A DNA stretch of 64,000 bases. Source: Tetrapyrgos nigripes. Lineage: Eukaryota > Basidiomycota > Agaricomycetes > Agaricales > Campanellaceae. The position numbers and the translations under genes were made by a program. Within the stretch, counting starts at the first letter, position 1, and every line of letters starts with the position of its first letter. This document shows, in pieces, positions 1 through 10,004 of the stretch. The stretch spans positions 744,001 through 808,000 of the forward strand of contig JAACJM010000013.1 in assembly GCA_013368315.1 (NCBI GenBank). Reading direction: 5' to 3'. The notes under the pieces were generated by a model. It did not search any database, was not told the origin of the DNA, and was given only the letters and a program-made list of their open reading frames with translations.

Positions 1-907
1 GGCATGTTGAACATTCCAACATTCCCGCTGTCGGAGGGTAGAGATCGAGGGCTTTAGAAGCTCTTTCAGCCGGAGACTGATTAATTATCATCCCTTTCGT
101 CCAAGGAGGAAAGATCCTTTCCGCGGATAAAAGGGAGAGGACCTGCGGATCAGAATATGCAGGACAGTCTCCCGGCGATGTTTTCGGAAATGGAGGCTAA
201 GAAGAAGGAAATTTCGATGGGAGATCACATATGAAGGATGATTCCAATCATCAGGGAGGTTATAGGTCTTCCACCACGTTGCCCTGATTTGTCGTGGATC
301 TAGAAGGGAACCCTTACAGCATTAGAGGCAATGATCTGTCTTCTTTTCCGTTTTGTTTTTCGCTGTTTATTGCCAGGGTCTAAATTCGAGCAAGAACACG
401 ATGATATAGCGGAACTCTAGGCCCGCAAGGGGAGATGCCACATCTATCATATCCAGCTTCCAGAACTTCATACCAGAAAAAGAGGGTTCGAAACAGGATG
501 TCCGGTTGTCAGCCTATATGCTCTCCGAGTCGTCGCGCAGTTGTAATAAGTCCACTGTAGGGAGCGGTATTGGCCGAGCCACGATTGAGTCCTGCAAGGT
601 CCTGCAGATGACCAAAATAGAATGAGTTAATCCGTCCAGAAAGAGAACTCTGACAAGTACAGTGGCATCAGGTACCCGTGTTGAGTGTTAACAGAGATTG
701 ACCGACACGAAACTACGCGCGTCGCGTACTAATCGTGCCTCAGTCAGGTGACTGACCTGATATGTCAGTGCCACGTTGTCGATGAAGTGGCTGGCGGGGA
801 CTGGATTCGTTTCGCCTCCATCTTCTACTCAATCTTCACGTCCTATCCATATAACAGCTCTCACATCTATTAAGCTTGTCTAATATTCTCGAGCCCTTTG
901 GACATCA
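1..907. other. Intergenic stretch, no gene supported
   Basis: I find no open frame with recognisable protein sequence on either strand here. The last ~100 bases are the presumed promoter and 5' leader of the Derlin gene. A short T-loop-like GGTTCGAA near 486-493 is not flanked by a paired stem and is not a tRNA. Confidence 0.6.
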
Positions 908-1748
908 ATGCCTGTCGGTGTAGAAGCATGGATAACTCAGATTCCACCCATCACTAGAGGCTGGTTAGCTTTGTCGATACTGACCAGCTTGGCCGTGGTA
1001 CGCGCTTTTCATTTTCTCTGCGGCAGAGAGATGAAACCATTTCTTTTGTGCAGCAATGCCAGCTTGTTACGCCACTACAGCTCTATTTCAGTCCGAAAAG
1101 TGCATTTGCTAATGCCCAGGTAAGTGCAACTGCAGATTGTGAAAATATTCGATGTATGCTGAAGTTTTACAGCCATGGCGGGCATTCACAACATTCTTCT
1201 ACTTTGGATCTATCTCCCTGGATTTCGTCTTTCATCTGTTCTTCTTGTGCGTCCTTTGTGTGTCTGTTTTGCGGAAGGGTTCTGACTTTGCTTTTAGCAT
1301 GAGGTATAGCCGTATGCTTGAAGAATCATCGTTTGCGAACAAAAGAGCAGATTATTTCTGGCTCTTGCTACTATCCTCCATGATGCTACTCGTATGTCCT
1401 TTGCGTCGCACTAGAAAGTGGCCTCTGACAGTCGATTTCCAGGCACTTAGTCCACTCTTCAACCTTCCTTTCCTATCCTCTTCTCTTGCGTTTGTCCCCA
1501 TATACATCTGGTCAAGACGTCACCCCGACACTCCGATATCCCTCTTTGGACTCTTTACGATCACTGCTCCATATTTGCCGGTAGCACTAGTGGCATTTTC
1601 ATGGATACTCAGCGGAACGTGGAAGGCGGCTGCTGGCGATCTGGCCGGGTGTCTCGTCGGTCATATAGGATGGTTCCTTCGAGACGTATGGGCTAGAGAA
1701 ATGCTTGGAAGGTCCGGTGTACTGAGTGAAGCTCCTATACGTCTGTGA
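908..1748 (+). CDS. DER1: Derlin (Der1-like rhomboid pseudoprotease)
   Basis: Derlins are multi-pass ER membrane proteins that help move misfolded proteins out of the ER for degradation (ERAD). Five exons can be joined from the sequence. The N-terminus begins MPVGVEAWITQIPPITRGW, as in Derlins. The next parts carry the family's PWRAFTTF segment (the conserved WR motif), a hydrophobic SISLDFVFHLFFLC helix, then RYSRMLEESSF. The C-terminal half has further hydrophobic helices and a GDLAGCLVGHIGWF stretch resembling the GxxxG helix of the family. The spliced product is about 200 residues, the usual Derlin size. Introns start at GT near 1000, 1120, about 1250 and 1391. The ATG at 908 is chosen because homology starts right there. 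Yeast Der1 versus Dfm1 type cannot be decided by eye. Confidence 0.88.
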
Positions 1749-2060
1749 GTGCTTTATCTTCGCCGTAGTCTTGACTGGCTAATGGGAATTCCTCCTGGGA
1801 TAGAAAACGATTATTCGGAGATCCTCTCTAGTAGTGCTTGTGCATTTTTAGTTCGGTAGATCTGTTGTACGAATACGTCGAATATACAGGCTATGATAAT
1901 ACTATTACTAGTAATGCTTGACGGCCCTCGCCGCCACTGAGGGGAATACTGCTTGAATGAATGGAATGATTATGGAGCATGCACGTGCTGACATATTTTC
2001 TTCCATACATCCTCCAAGCCGTTCACCATTTTACACTGTCGAATCGAGTAAAGTCCAATA
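1749..2060. other. Intergenic, 3' end of Derlin and TAM41 promoter
   Basis: About 310 bases between two co-directional genes. I see no extra gene; it should hold the Derlin terminator and the TAM41 leader. Confidence 0.5.
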
Positions 2061-3440
2061 ATGTTACATTCTGCACTCCGTAATTCCTCAAAAGCACAGG
2101 TCTCTACTATAATCACCCGCTCTTTTGCTACAGAAGTTCCCTCTACTTCTACTACTTCAGAATCCACCTTACTTCCTCCCAAACACCCTACCGACTCCGG
2201 TTCCAACAAACCTCGCCCTTCACGCCTATATCCCTCACCTCGACCCGCTTCTCCCCGGACACATCCAGTCCTTACTCATCTTCCTCCTACTTTCGGCCGC
2301 AATCAGTTTCTTCCCGTGTCCAACTCCACTCGCGCACTACTCGAATCCATCGTCGCCGAATTCAATGCTCCCATTCGTTATGCATTTGCATATGGCTCTG
2401 GGGTCTTCGAACAAGCTGGGTACAGCCAAACGAAGGATCCTAGAGATCCAGACTCACCAATGCTGGACTTTATGTTCGCAGTGACCCATCCAGATCACTT
2501 TCACTCCATTAACATGCATCAGCATCCATCGCATTATACATTGCATGCGAGATTATTTGGGTCAGACTATGTGTCGAGGGTGCAGGCTTTAGGGCCTGGC
2601 GTGTGGTTCAACGCTTATGTCCCTATGAAGGGAGTGGTACGCGACCTTTCTGTGTATCTTTATGACGTAGCTGACTCTCAAGGATTATAGACCATTAAAT
2701 ATGGTGTCACTACGGTCGACAACCTCTGCTCCGACTTGCTTAACTGGAAGTCGCTCTACCTCGCTGGACGTATGCACAAACCCCTACGAATTATCAAGGA
2801 TGACGCACGCGTTCGACTTACTCAACAGGTCAACCTGACCTCTGCTGTACGCGCTGCCCTTCTCTCACTTCCTTCCGAGTTTGAAGAAAGAGAGTTATTC
2901 GAGCGTATAACTGGGATCAGTTACACTGGAGACCCGAGAATGGTGCTGCCGGCAGAAAACCGGGGTAAAATTGGAAACATTGTCAGGAATCAACAACCAC
3001 AATTTAGAGAGCTGTATCACCGGCTCGTGGTAGCTCTTCCTGGTGTACATTGGCCTAGTCATTCAGGGTTAATCAAGCAGGACACTAGTGCACTGGCTAG
3101 ATCGGCACATCTTAGGAAGCTGCCGTCGAATTTATTGACTAAGGTGACGGGGAGGTTTACCGAGTTCCAGGAGATGAGGAAGGAGGATGAGAATGGGTTT
3201 TGGGTGAAGCTTGCTGAAGACAGCAGTAAATTGAACGGTGTGCTGAATGAAGGTGAGTTGTGTGGCTATCTTAATCTTCATGTAAGGGCTGACCTTTTTT
3301 TTTCAGAGATGACTAGGATTGTAAGGACGCCAGCTACCATACAATCAATCAAGGGGATTGTGAGTGCTGGAGTGGGAAAGAGCTTGCGGTACAGTGCGGC
3401 GAAGGTGGGGAAATGGTGGAAGGGCTCTGGAGGACAGTGA
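2061..3440 (+). CDS. TAM41: Mitochondrial CDP-diacylglycerol synthase Tam41
   Basis: Tam41 makes CDP-diacylglycerol from phosphatidic acid and CTP on the matrix side of the inner mitochondrial membrane, the first step toward cardiolipin. The protein starts with a Ser/Thr-rich, basic presequence-like stretch (MLHSALRNSSKAQVSTIITR). It then has FAYGSGVF and, a little later, MLDFMFAV, the nucleotidyltransferase glycine-serine and aspartate motifs of the family. Two introns are visible: about 2636-2690, and 3253-3306, which ends in a polypyrimidine tract plus CAG. After the second, the protein continues NEEMTRIVRTPATIQSIKG, the conserved C-terminal block. It ends with a short basic tail, VGKWWKGSGGQ. 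Spliced length is roughly 410 residues, normal for fungi. Confidence 0.9.
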
Positions 3441-3648
3441 GAAGGACTAGAGGCAAAGCTATCATTATTATTTTATTACACGGATGTAAAATACTATTCT
3501 AATGAAGCGCTATTCGGCAACGTGGAAAACCAACCCTTTCTCAGTAAGCGGCAAAGCCCCTTGTCTCCAAGTTTCAAGTTGCATCTTCATTCTGGCTATC
3601 TATTTCTTTCATATTCGCTTCTATTTCTTCACATCTTCACGTACATAA

Positions 3649-5384
3649 ATGGCTGCTCCATCTTCACCTTCCGTTCCTTCCTCTGATGTCCCCTCTACTC
3701 CCCAACAACCAAAGGTCACCCGAACCGTCGCTATCATCAAGAACCATGCTCTCTCTCACCGATTTGATATCGAACCACGAATTCAAGAAGCTAGCTTCGA
3801 GGTACGAACCGAGTCAGTGCATTGAAACTCGTTTTGACGTCTTTCTAGATCGTAAAGGAAAGGCAAATGGAGTTTGATGTTGAGTCCGACCCAGATACAC
3901 TATATGAACTGTTCGGAGAGGATGCTGAATCGCTCGGAGAGTGCGTGCTCTTATACTCTCCCCAAATTACTAGTTTAACCTAAACCTCTATTCAACCCTG
4001 TCACTTAAATGTAGGGGTCCTGTTTGGGTCTATGTCCTCGAGCGCAGGCGTGCTGTCGAAGTCTGGTACACTCTTATGGGCGACAGAGACCCAGAAGTAG
4101 CTCGCGAAAACTCTCCCAACTCTCTTCGTGCCCTCTATGGTCTATCCCGGACTCGAAATGCTGTAATGGGTTCCTCAGACGATGAAATGGCTGAAATACA
4201 AATCGCCTCCCTCTTCGCCTCTTCGCCCCCTTTCCCCACATCCGACCTTCCCTCCACATCCGATGATGGCCGTTTCGCGACAATGGGCTCTGTGTCTTCC
4301 TCTGTACTATCAGCGCTCCAAAAGGCAGGTTCAGACGAAGGCTACGCTTGTTCCAATGGTGGATCCACAGCAGGTGGAAGCAGTAAAATGAACTCTAGTG
4401 GAAGACCGTCATTCAGAGCACGCGGCCTCCCATCTACCCATGATAAGCCTGACATTGCTCCCCGTATGTCGCGGGCAGCCCAACTTCGCGCAAATCCAAT
4501 CGAAAAGGTCATCCCTCGTTCTGGCGTTGTTCCCATCGAAAAGCACTCCGCTCGAGCTCCTATATCCAAAGAGCGTCACACACAAACTTTTTCAAACGTA
4601 CCCGGTCATAAACGCTCAGAGACGATTGCTGTTGCTTCTACCGCCGCACCAACGGTTGCGCCCAGGATGACAAAAGCTGCGGCTTTGAGATTGGGAATCA
4701 AGCCGACACCTACCACGCCTCGCAAGACGTCCAGTTCCTCGGATAGTAAAGTTGGGACTTTTGAGGGAGTACCGGGTCACAAGAGAAGGGAGACGATCCA
4801 GGTTGCATCTGTCGCTGCACCTATCGTTGCTCCGAAGTTGAACAAGAGTGCCGCTTTGAGAGCAACAAAAGACGCTGCGCCGCCATCGTCGTATATGTGT
4901 AAGTGGTGTTAACTGTGAAATTTTTAAAGTTTCATTTACTGACGCCCTCTACGGGGATTCAGTCCGAGGTCCCAGCCAGCCCAAAGTACCCGGTCTTTCT
5001 CGTTCCAACTCCACCTCCTCTTTGTCGTCAATTCCCCATAGTCGTCCTCCATCTGCTAGACCTCCATCTGTAACCGGCGTATCTTCCCGAGCCTCTTCTC
5101 GCCCACCTGCCACGAGAAACACCAGTACTGCCTCTGGTACAAACGGTAGTGCTAAAGCCTCCCCACCTACGACGTCTCCCACTCAAGAGGCACCGGCAAG
5201 ACCTAAACCTCGTCCCAGCAGTATCTCGGCGCCGACAATTGCTCCGAGGACCAACAAGAGCGCGGTATTAAGAGCTGCCAAAAAGGAACAGGAAGCTCAA
5301 GCTGCTGTAGAGGCGCAGAGGAGAGCTAGGAGAGCATCTGCAAGGCCACCGCCGAGCAGTATGCACACTGGATTGGTTGTCTAG
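3649..5384 (+). CDS. NDK-like pseudoenzyme with C-terminal APRxxKxxALR repeats
   Basis: The first ~150 residues follow the nucleoside diphosphate kinase fold: VTRTVAIIKNHAL keeps the phosphate-binding Lys of strand 1, and SPNSLRALYG, then RNAVMGSSD, match the active-site loop. Active NDKs have His in RNxxHGSD; here that residue is Met, so phosphotransfer by the normal mechanism is not expected. The rest, about 350 residues, is basic and disordered. It repeats a module of the form VPGHKRxET, then xVASxAAP, then APRxxKxAALR; four versions of the last part lie near 4459, 4657, 4822 and 5230. Exons: 3649-3801, 3849-3940, 4015-4898 and 4963-5384; the phases agree at each junction. I recognise it as a family found in mushrooms but know of no proven role. 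A binding or scaffold role is inference. Confidence 0.82.
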
Positions 5385-6070
5385 CAGTGCAGTGAGACAT
5401 AATACGTGTTTGCAAAGCAGACACGGGAAGGGACTGTGTCCCTTTTCATGCTAACGTTTCTTAATGATGCATGCCTGACAATAATGTTGTGGTCAGTGAC
5501 TAAAAGGAAGGCTCAACAAGTGCAGCATACCCTTCATTCCGTTCCGAATCGTTTTCAAAATGCCTTTTTATCTCATTTTATCTAATGTACACATGCTTGC
5601 TTACTTTTTTCTCAAGATGATCTGTGTTGCTTACTCTCTTTTATTTTTCATATCTCTCGGTGATCATATTGGCGCAGGTCTCTACCCGTTCCTTGGACAT
5701 AACTTATCATTTGCAGGCTCAGTCTTATGCTTACATTCTAGTCTGTTGGGTTCAGGTTCTTGTCTGTAGGTTTCGCTGACAGCGCGGGTCGCTCGTTTGA
5801 AAGAATTGTCTATAATTACATGCTGTATTCTTTACTACTCCTTTCCATATATACACCTAGCCTTGAAACCAGTCAGAAAAACTCTTGTGACTTTCGTCTT
5901 GACATCGTCACCAATCGCGTGAATTGCAGTCACAAATTTTGTTGAACTTTCCAAACGCGTAGTTACAAGCGCGTTTGATTCTTGTTTTTGCTCTTCTTAT
6001 TGGCTTGACCACTGCTACGTCAGCTCTTCTCTTGCATGCTCCGACCTCGATCACTTCAATAATTATTACC
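5385..6070. other. Intergenic, no gene supported
   Basis: AT-rich and pyrimidine-rich stretch of 686 bases. Short hydrophobic frames such as 5560-5769 show no family features and look like chance translations of T-rich DNA. It should hold the 3' end of the NDK-like gene and the Nup85 promoter. Confidence 0.5.
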
Positions 6071-8694
6071 ATGGGCGCCCAACATATCAACTTGGTTCCC
6101 CCGCAGGTCGAAAGTGGGCACTTTGATGAACTGTTGCAAGCAGGACAGACAATCTCTGCGACCACATCTCCTTTCGACAACTCACTGGCCGTATTCCTCT
6201 CCCCCACGAACATTTCTGGATCAAATTCCAGTTCCAACCAGGAAGAACCGGTGTATTTTGCTAGCTATGATGTTATTCCCTCATCAGAGAGGCGGCTGGT
6301 GGGCACCTTTTCTAGTACGCTCTATGGCGGCCTAACCCTTTTCTTACAGTTTATTGCAGATACTCAAGTGATATTCTCAATGTTCCATGACATGCTTGAG
6401 GCTGCAAAGACTCGGGAACCCTCGTGGTGTGTGTTTTCAGCGTGCTGCTTGCACTGGCTGGCTAACGCGACATTAGGCTTCAAAGTTCAGAGGCATTGGA
6501 GTTGATGCGAAAGTTCAGTGTCGACTATGTCAATTTCATAAAAGAGTGTTGGATTCATGCATCTGTGCGTTGTCTGCCCTTTCATGCCAGAATGTTTGCT
6601 GATACCACGATCAAAAGCAACCAATGGCCCGCGCAGATGGACCCTTGCAATTCAGTGCAGACCACTATCGTAGCTTGTACTCGTGTTTCTCATTATTCGT
6701 GGTCTTATACCTCCCCGAGCCTGGTTATGAGGACGCACCTGTCGGAGAGGAATTGATGGAATGGTTGAATATTCATTTTATTGAACCATCTACCGAGGAA
6801 GGTGATCACCTCAGTTCGCTGGATAAGCCATGGGAGGACGTGGAGTTTTGGCCATATCTGAAAAGGTGCGTGATAATAGCTTGCATGTTTCTTTTGCTAA
6901 AATGTACTTTCCATATTCAGAGTCACTTTACGTGGGCTAACAAAAGCTTCTCTCTTTTTTTTCAACACCCTATTGCAACATCCATCAGAAGACTTGCAAG
7001 ACCTGGCAAAATCCATCATTCCGGTTGTCGAAAACCAACCCAGATTACAAAATTTCTCAGCGGAGAGAGATTTCGCTTTCGCGTCACGTCGATGGAAAGA
7101 CAAAGTAAAGGCAATTCGTATCGAAATGGACCGAGTTCCTGAAGACTGTCGATTTGATGAATTTGAAAACTGGTGGGACTCGTTGAGCGATATAGTTGGC
7201 ATCTTGGAAGGCCGCAGCTCTGTCATTCAGAGGGTCTGTGAAGATCTCGGTGCGGATTGGAAGGAAGTTTGCGCTGCTTGGGGTATCTTTGTGGATTCTC
7301 GGCTAAGAAGGCAGGATTTAGTGTATGTCAACTTCGTATCCAACTTCCTGGTGGGGCTATCTAACTTTTTATGCTCATGCAAGTGATGTCGCAGCAGAAG
7401 TGCTCGAAAACATGCCTCCGGATCCAACAAACCTCGAAGATATGATTCATTCAGCATTATTTTTAGGAAAACCTGAGCAAGCACTACGCCATGCTTCACA
7501 GCTCGATACGTGGCTGTCAGCCCACTTTGCGGACGTTATGGAGCCATTGGGTTTGCTGGAGTCTGACGAGCCCGCTGAGTAGGTTTTGTCGTCTTGTTTG
7601 TGCAATGTTGAGCTAATCTCTTGACAGGTCAGAGTTGTCAAAACGGGATGAGTACGTCTTGTCGTACGCTGAGTATCTTCACTCGGATCCCACTCAATGG
7701 AAGATTACGATTGCGTACATGTACTCTTGTGGCGATATCGGTCGAGAGCGAGCGGATGAGATACTAGTCCGAGTTCCACTGAAGCTACATCCTTCAGAAA
7801 CCTCGGGCACACCTGAAGAAGCGATAGCTCAAGCTGTGAAAGAAATCAGTGAAGTATGTTTCAATCACCAGAGGGAAGCGGTCAGGCGGACGGTTTGTCG
7901 AGTGAGTGCTCTGATATACTGGTCAAATATAATCCTGTTGAACCTCTGCTCTGGAAGATCGCTGCACAGTCTTGCGTTCGCCAGAAAGAATACGGCTTGG
8001 CTGTAAGCTATTGCATATCAGCTGAGGATTGGGTCAGCCTTGGGCGTGTTATTGATAGTATATTGGAAGAATACATAAAAAATGGTGAGTTTGTTGTCTA
8101 TTGGTGGCCAGCCCGTTACATACTGGATCTGATATCCGTTTTCCTCAGGTGCTGCAGATTTCGCAAAACAAGCCTCAAAAATTGCGCCATCCTTACAAGA
8201 TATACAATTCGACTCAGCAACCGAGGCGATTTTTGTGCACCGTCTCATCTTTGCTGTGAGATACTCGCAGATACACCGATACAAGTTGGAGAAAGACTAC
8301 GTGTCGGCAGCGTCAGATATTGTGACTCTCTTCAGAGAGGAGATCGCCCCCAAGTCGTGGTGGCCTGTCCTACTTTGTGACTCGGTCGAGCTGTTGCAAT
8401 ATGGTGAGCTATTTCTGTTGTCTTTTTGAATGAAGTGCTGGAGTACTTCAATTAGGTCCAGCTTTACTCTTCTCTACCTCTGACGCAGCAGAGCTCTTGA
8501 AGAAGCTGGAAGAAATTTCCATAAGGGCGTCTCAAGGCTCAGGAGATGACTATTTGAGTGTCCTAGTGAGGACCATCAAAGGTGGCGGCGAAAAAGATGC
8601 CTTGGAACGTTTAAAAGTTGTACGGCTTGCTCTGGCGAGGTATTTTGCTAGATGTACGGTGGGCTCGAACAAGCTTGCTATACCATCGTCGTAG
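6071..8694 (+). CDS. NUP85: Nucleoporin Nup85 (Y-complex)
   Basis: Nup85 is an alpha-solenoid subunit of the Nup84/Nup107 Y-complex, the coat-like scaffold of the nuclear pore. The clearest match is the block SVIQRVCEDLGADWKEVC followed by AAWGIFVDSRLRRQDL, characteristic of Nup85, coming after SDIVGILEGR. Upstream exons include DGPLQFSADHYRSLYSCFSL and WEDVEFWPYLKR; downstream helices include ASDVAAEVLENMPPDP, WKITIAYMYSCGDIGRERAD and a final exon ending SNKLAIPSS. At least nine exons are needed. I start at 6071 because the open frame upstream has no ATG. The downstream neighbour, convergent, ends only 107 bases away. Exact splice sites of the small middle exons are not all certain. Confidence 0.85.
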
Positions 8695-8801
8695 TGGTAG
8701 AATGATGTACATTCATTTATTCCCCTTTCACGCTTTCGGTGTAGAAAAACGATACTTGGATTTCCTATCTCGATCTTCTATGTTTCTAATTGAATGCAGA
8801 G

Positions 8802-9826
8802 CTAGTCCACATTCAAGTCTTCGCCCTCAATAACTTTTTCGCCATCCTCCGAAAGCTTGACGTTTTTCTACGGGGTGGTAAGACATTGGCAGCATAATTC
8901 TATCATTGTGGCCACGTACCGGATGTTCAGACGATTTCCCTACATATTTCGTGTGGTCTAGACATCAGTTCAACATCAGCCTCGATGGGGGACACGATGC
9001 AAGGAAGGACCATACATCCATAAGCAACCAATTCCCCGGCGGCATTTGTGAACTCCGTTCTGGTGTATGCCAGTGATTTACCTGTGTACAACGCATGACG
9101 AATTGAATTTTTGATTGAGACTAGAGTATATGACACTCACCAAGACCAACCAGCGATGTCTTCATGTAAAGAATATCTCCTGGTCTTCCAGCTGGTTTGA
9201 CGAAGGAAGTTCCAATGTCAGTTGAAACACCGGTCATCCAGAAGCCCTTGGAAGCAACGGCAAGAGAGCCGAGAGTATCAGTGAGGGACATGACCAGACC
9301 GCCGTGAGCTAAGATTGTGTGTCGGGCAGTGAGAATCAATCGTTAGGCAAGAATGGGTATGCGGGTTTCGTTTACCTGTCTAGGAATTAATCAAACCATC
9401 AGAACAGGAAACAAAGATAGAGATGTGGTACACATACCCCAACTCTATTCACTGTAGGCATTACATGGACAAGAACTGAGCAGTGCATTCCCAAGAGAAG
9501 CGAAAGACACAGTACGATTATAAGACTCGATCTTGAGAGAAGCATTAACGACTCCCGGTTTGGCATCGTTCACAACAAGCTGCCCGTCCAGGTCAGATAA
9601 AAAATTTGATAGAAAACTGAGAGATAACCGACATTAGGAAAACATTGGGTGTCGTGTCCTATCTGCATGGATTAACCAGCAAGTACTGAGACTTCATTTA
9701 CCAAGTTTACCTTTGTTCTTTACGAAGGATTGCCAGACCTATAAAAGACGTCAATTTATCCATGCAAAAAGATGACGATACAATTACTGAACCCACACGT
9801 CGAGTGAATCGCAAGCAAGCAGCCAT
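8802..9826 (-). CDS. Hotdog-fold acyl-CoA thioesterase (THEM2/ACOT13-like)
   Basis: The spliced protein, about 190 residues, has the hotdog thioesterase pattern. It runs NLNRVGTAHGGL, then VMSLTDTLGSLAVAS, then STDIGTSFVKPAGRPGD, then GKSLAYTRTEF and finally GYHTKYVGKSSEHP. HGG with the following acidic residue (TDT) is the family's active-site region. Such enzymes hydrolyse fatty acyl-CoA to free acid and CoA, commonly at mitochondria. The start, MAACLRFTRRVGS, is basic and could be a targeting end. About eight exons are needed. One is only four bases (9376-9379, ACAG on the coding strand) and is required to keep the frame into HGG. Introns 8868-8919, 8958-9015, 9082-9140 and 9309-9375 are clear. 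The junction near 9600-9640 is uncertain. It is divergent from an acyl-CoA dehydrogenase 178 bases away. Confidence 0.85.
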
Positions 9827-10004
9827 GGGTTGCGAGAACCAAGTCGCGTATTAGGACTGTCGGCTTTCGGATTTACCCGAAGCGTCCGTTCTTGACAATG
9901 ACGTCCATCTTCGACATGTCGACATATGTTTCCAGTCCCGGATCAATCATGGCCGGTGGGCATTAGGTTTCCCAAACACTGTCTTTCCTACTCTTTCTCG
10001 AAAC
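9827..10004. promoter_or_regulatory. Shared divergent promoter with CGG-N6-CCG inverted repeat
   Basis: Only 178 bases separate the start codons of the thioesterase (minus) and the acyl-CoA dehydrogenase (plus). At 9866-9881 lies the perfect inverted repeat TTCGG, six bases, CCGAA. Inverted CGG half-sites spaced by six bases are the kind of target used by some Zn2Cys6 dimers, Ppr1 being the known example. That this one is bound is inference. Confidence 0.5.

Noticed and set aside
486..500. T-loop-like GGTTCGAA suggesting a tRNA
   Set aside because: The flanking bases do not form a T-arm stem, and no acceptor, D or anticodon arms can be drawn.
5560..5769. Hydrophobic 69-residue plus-strand ORF
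   Set aside because: T-rich 3' flank; the sequence has no family features or splice context.
5975..6070. Hydrophobic N-terminal extension of Nup85 resembling a signal peptide
   Set aside because: The extension opens with TTG, not ATG, and a scaffold nucleoporin needs no signal peptide. The ATG at 6071 fits.
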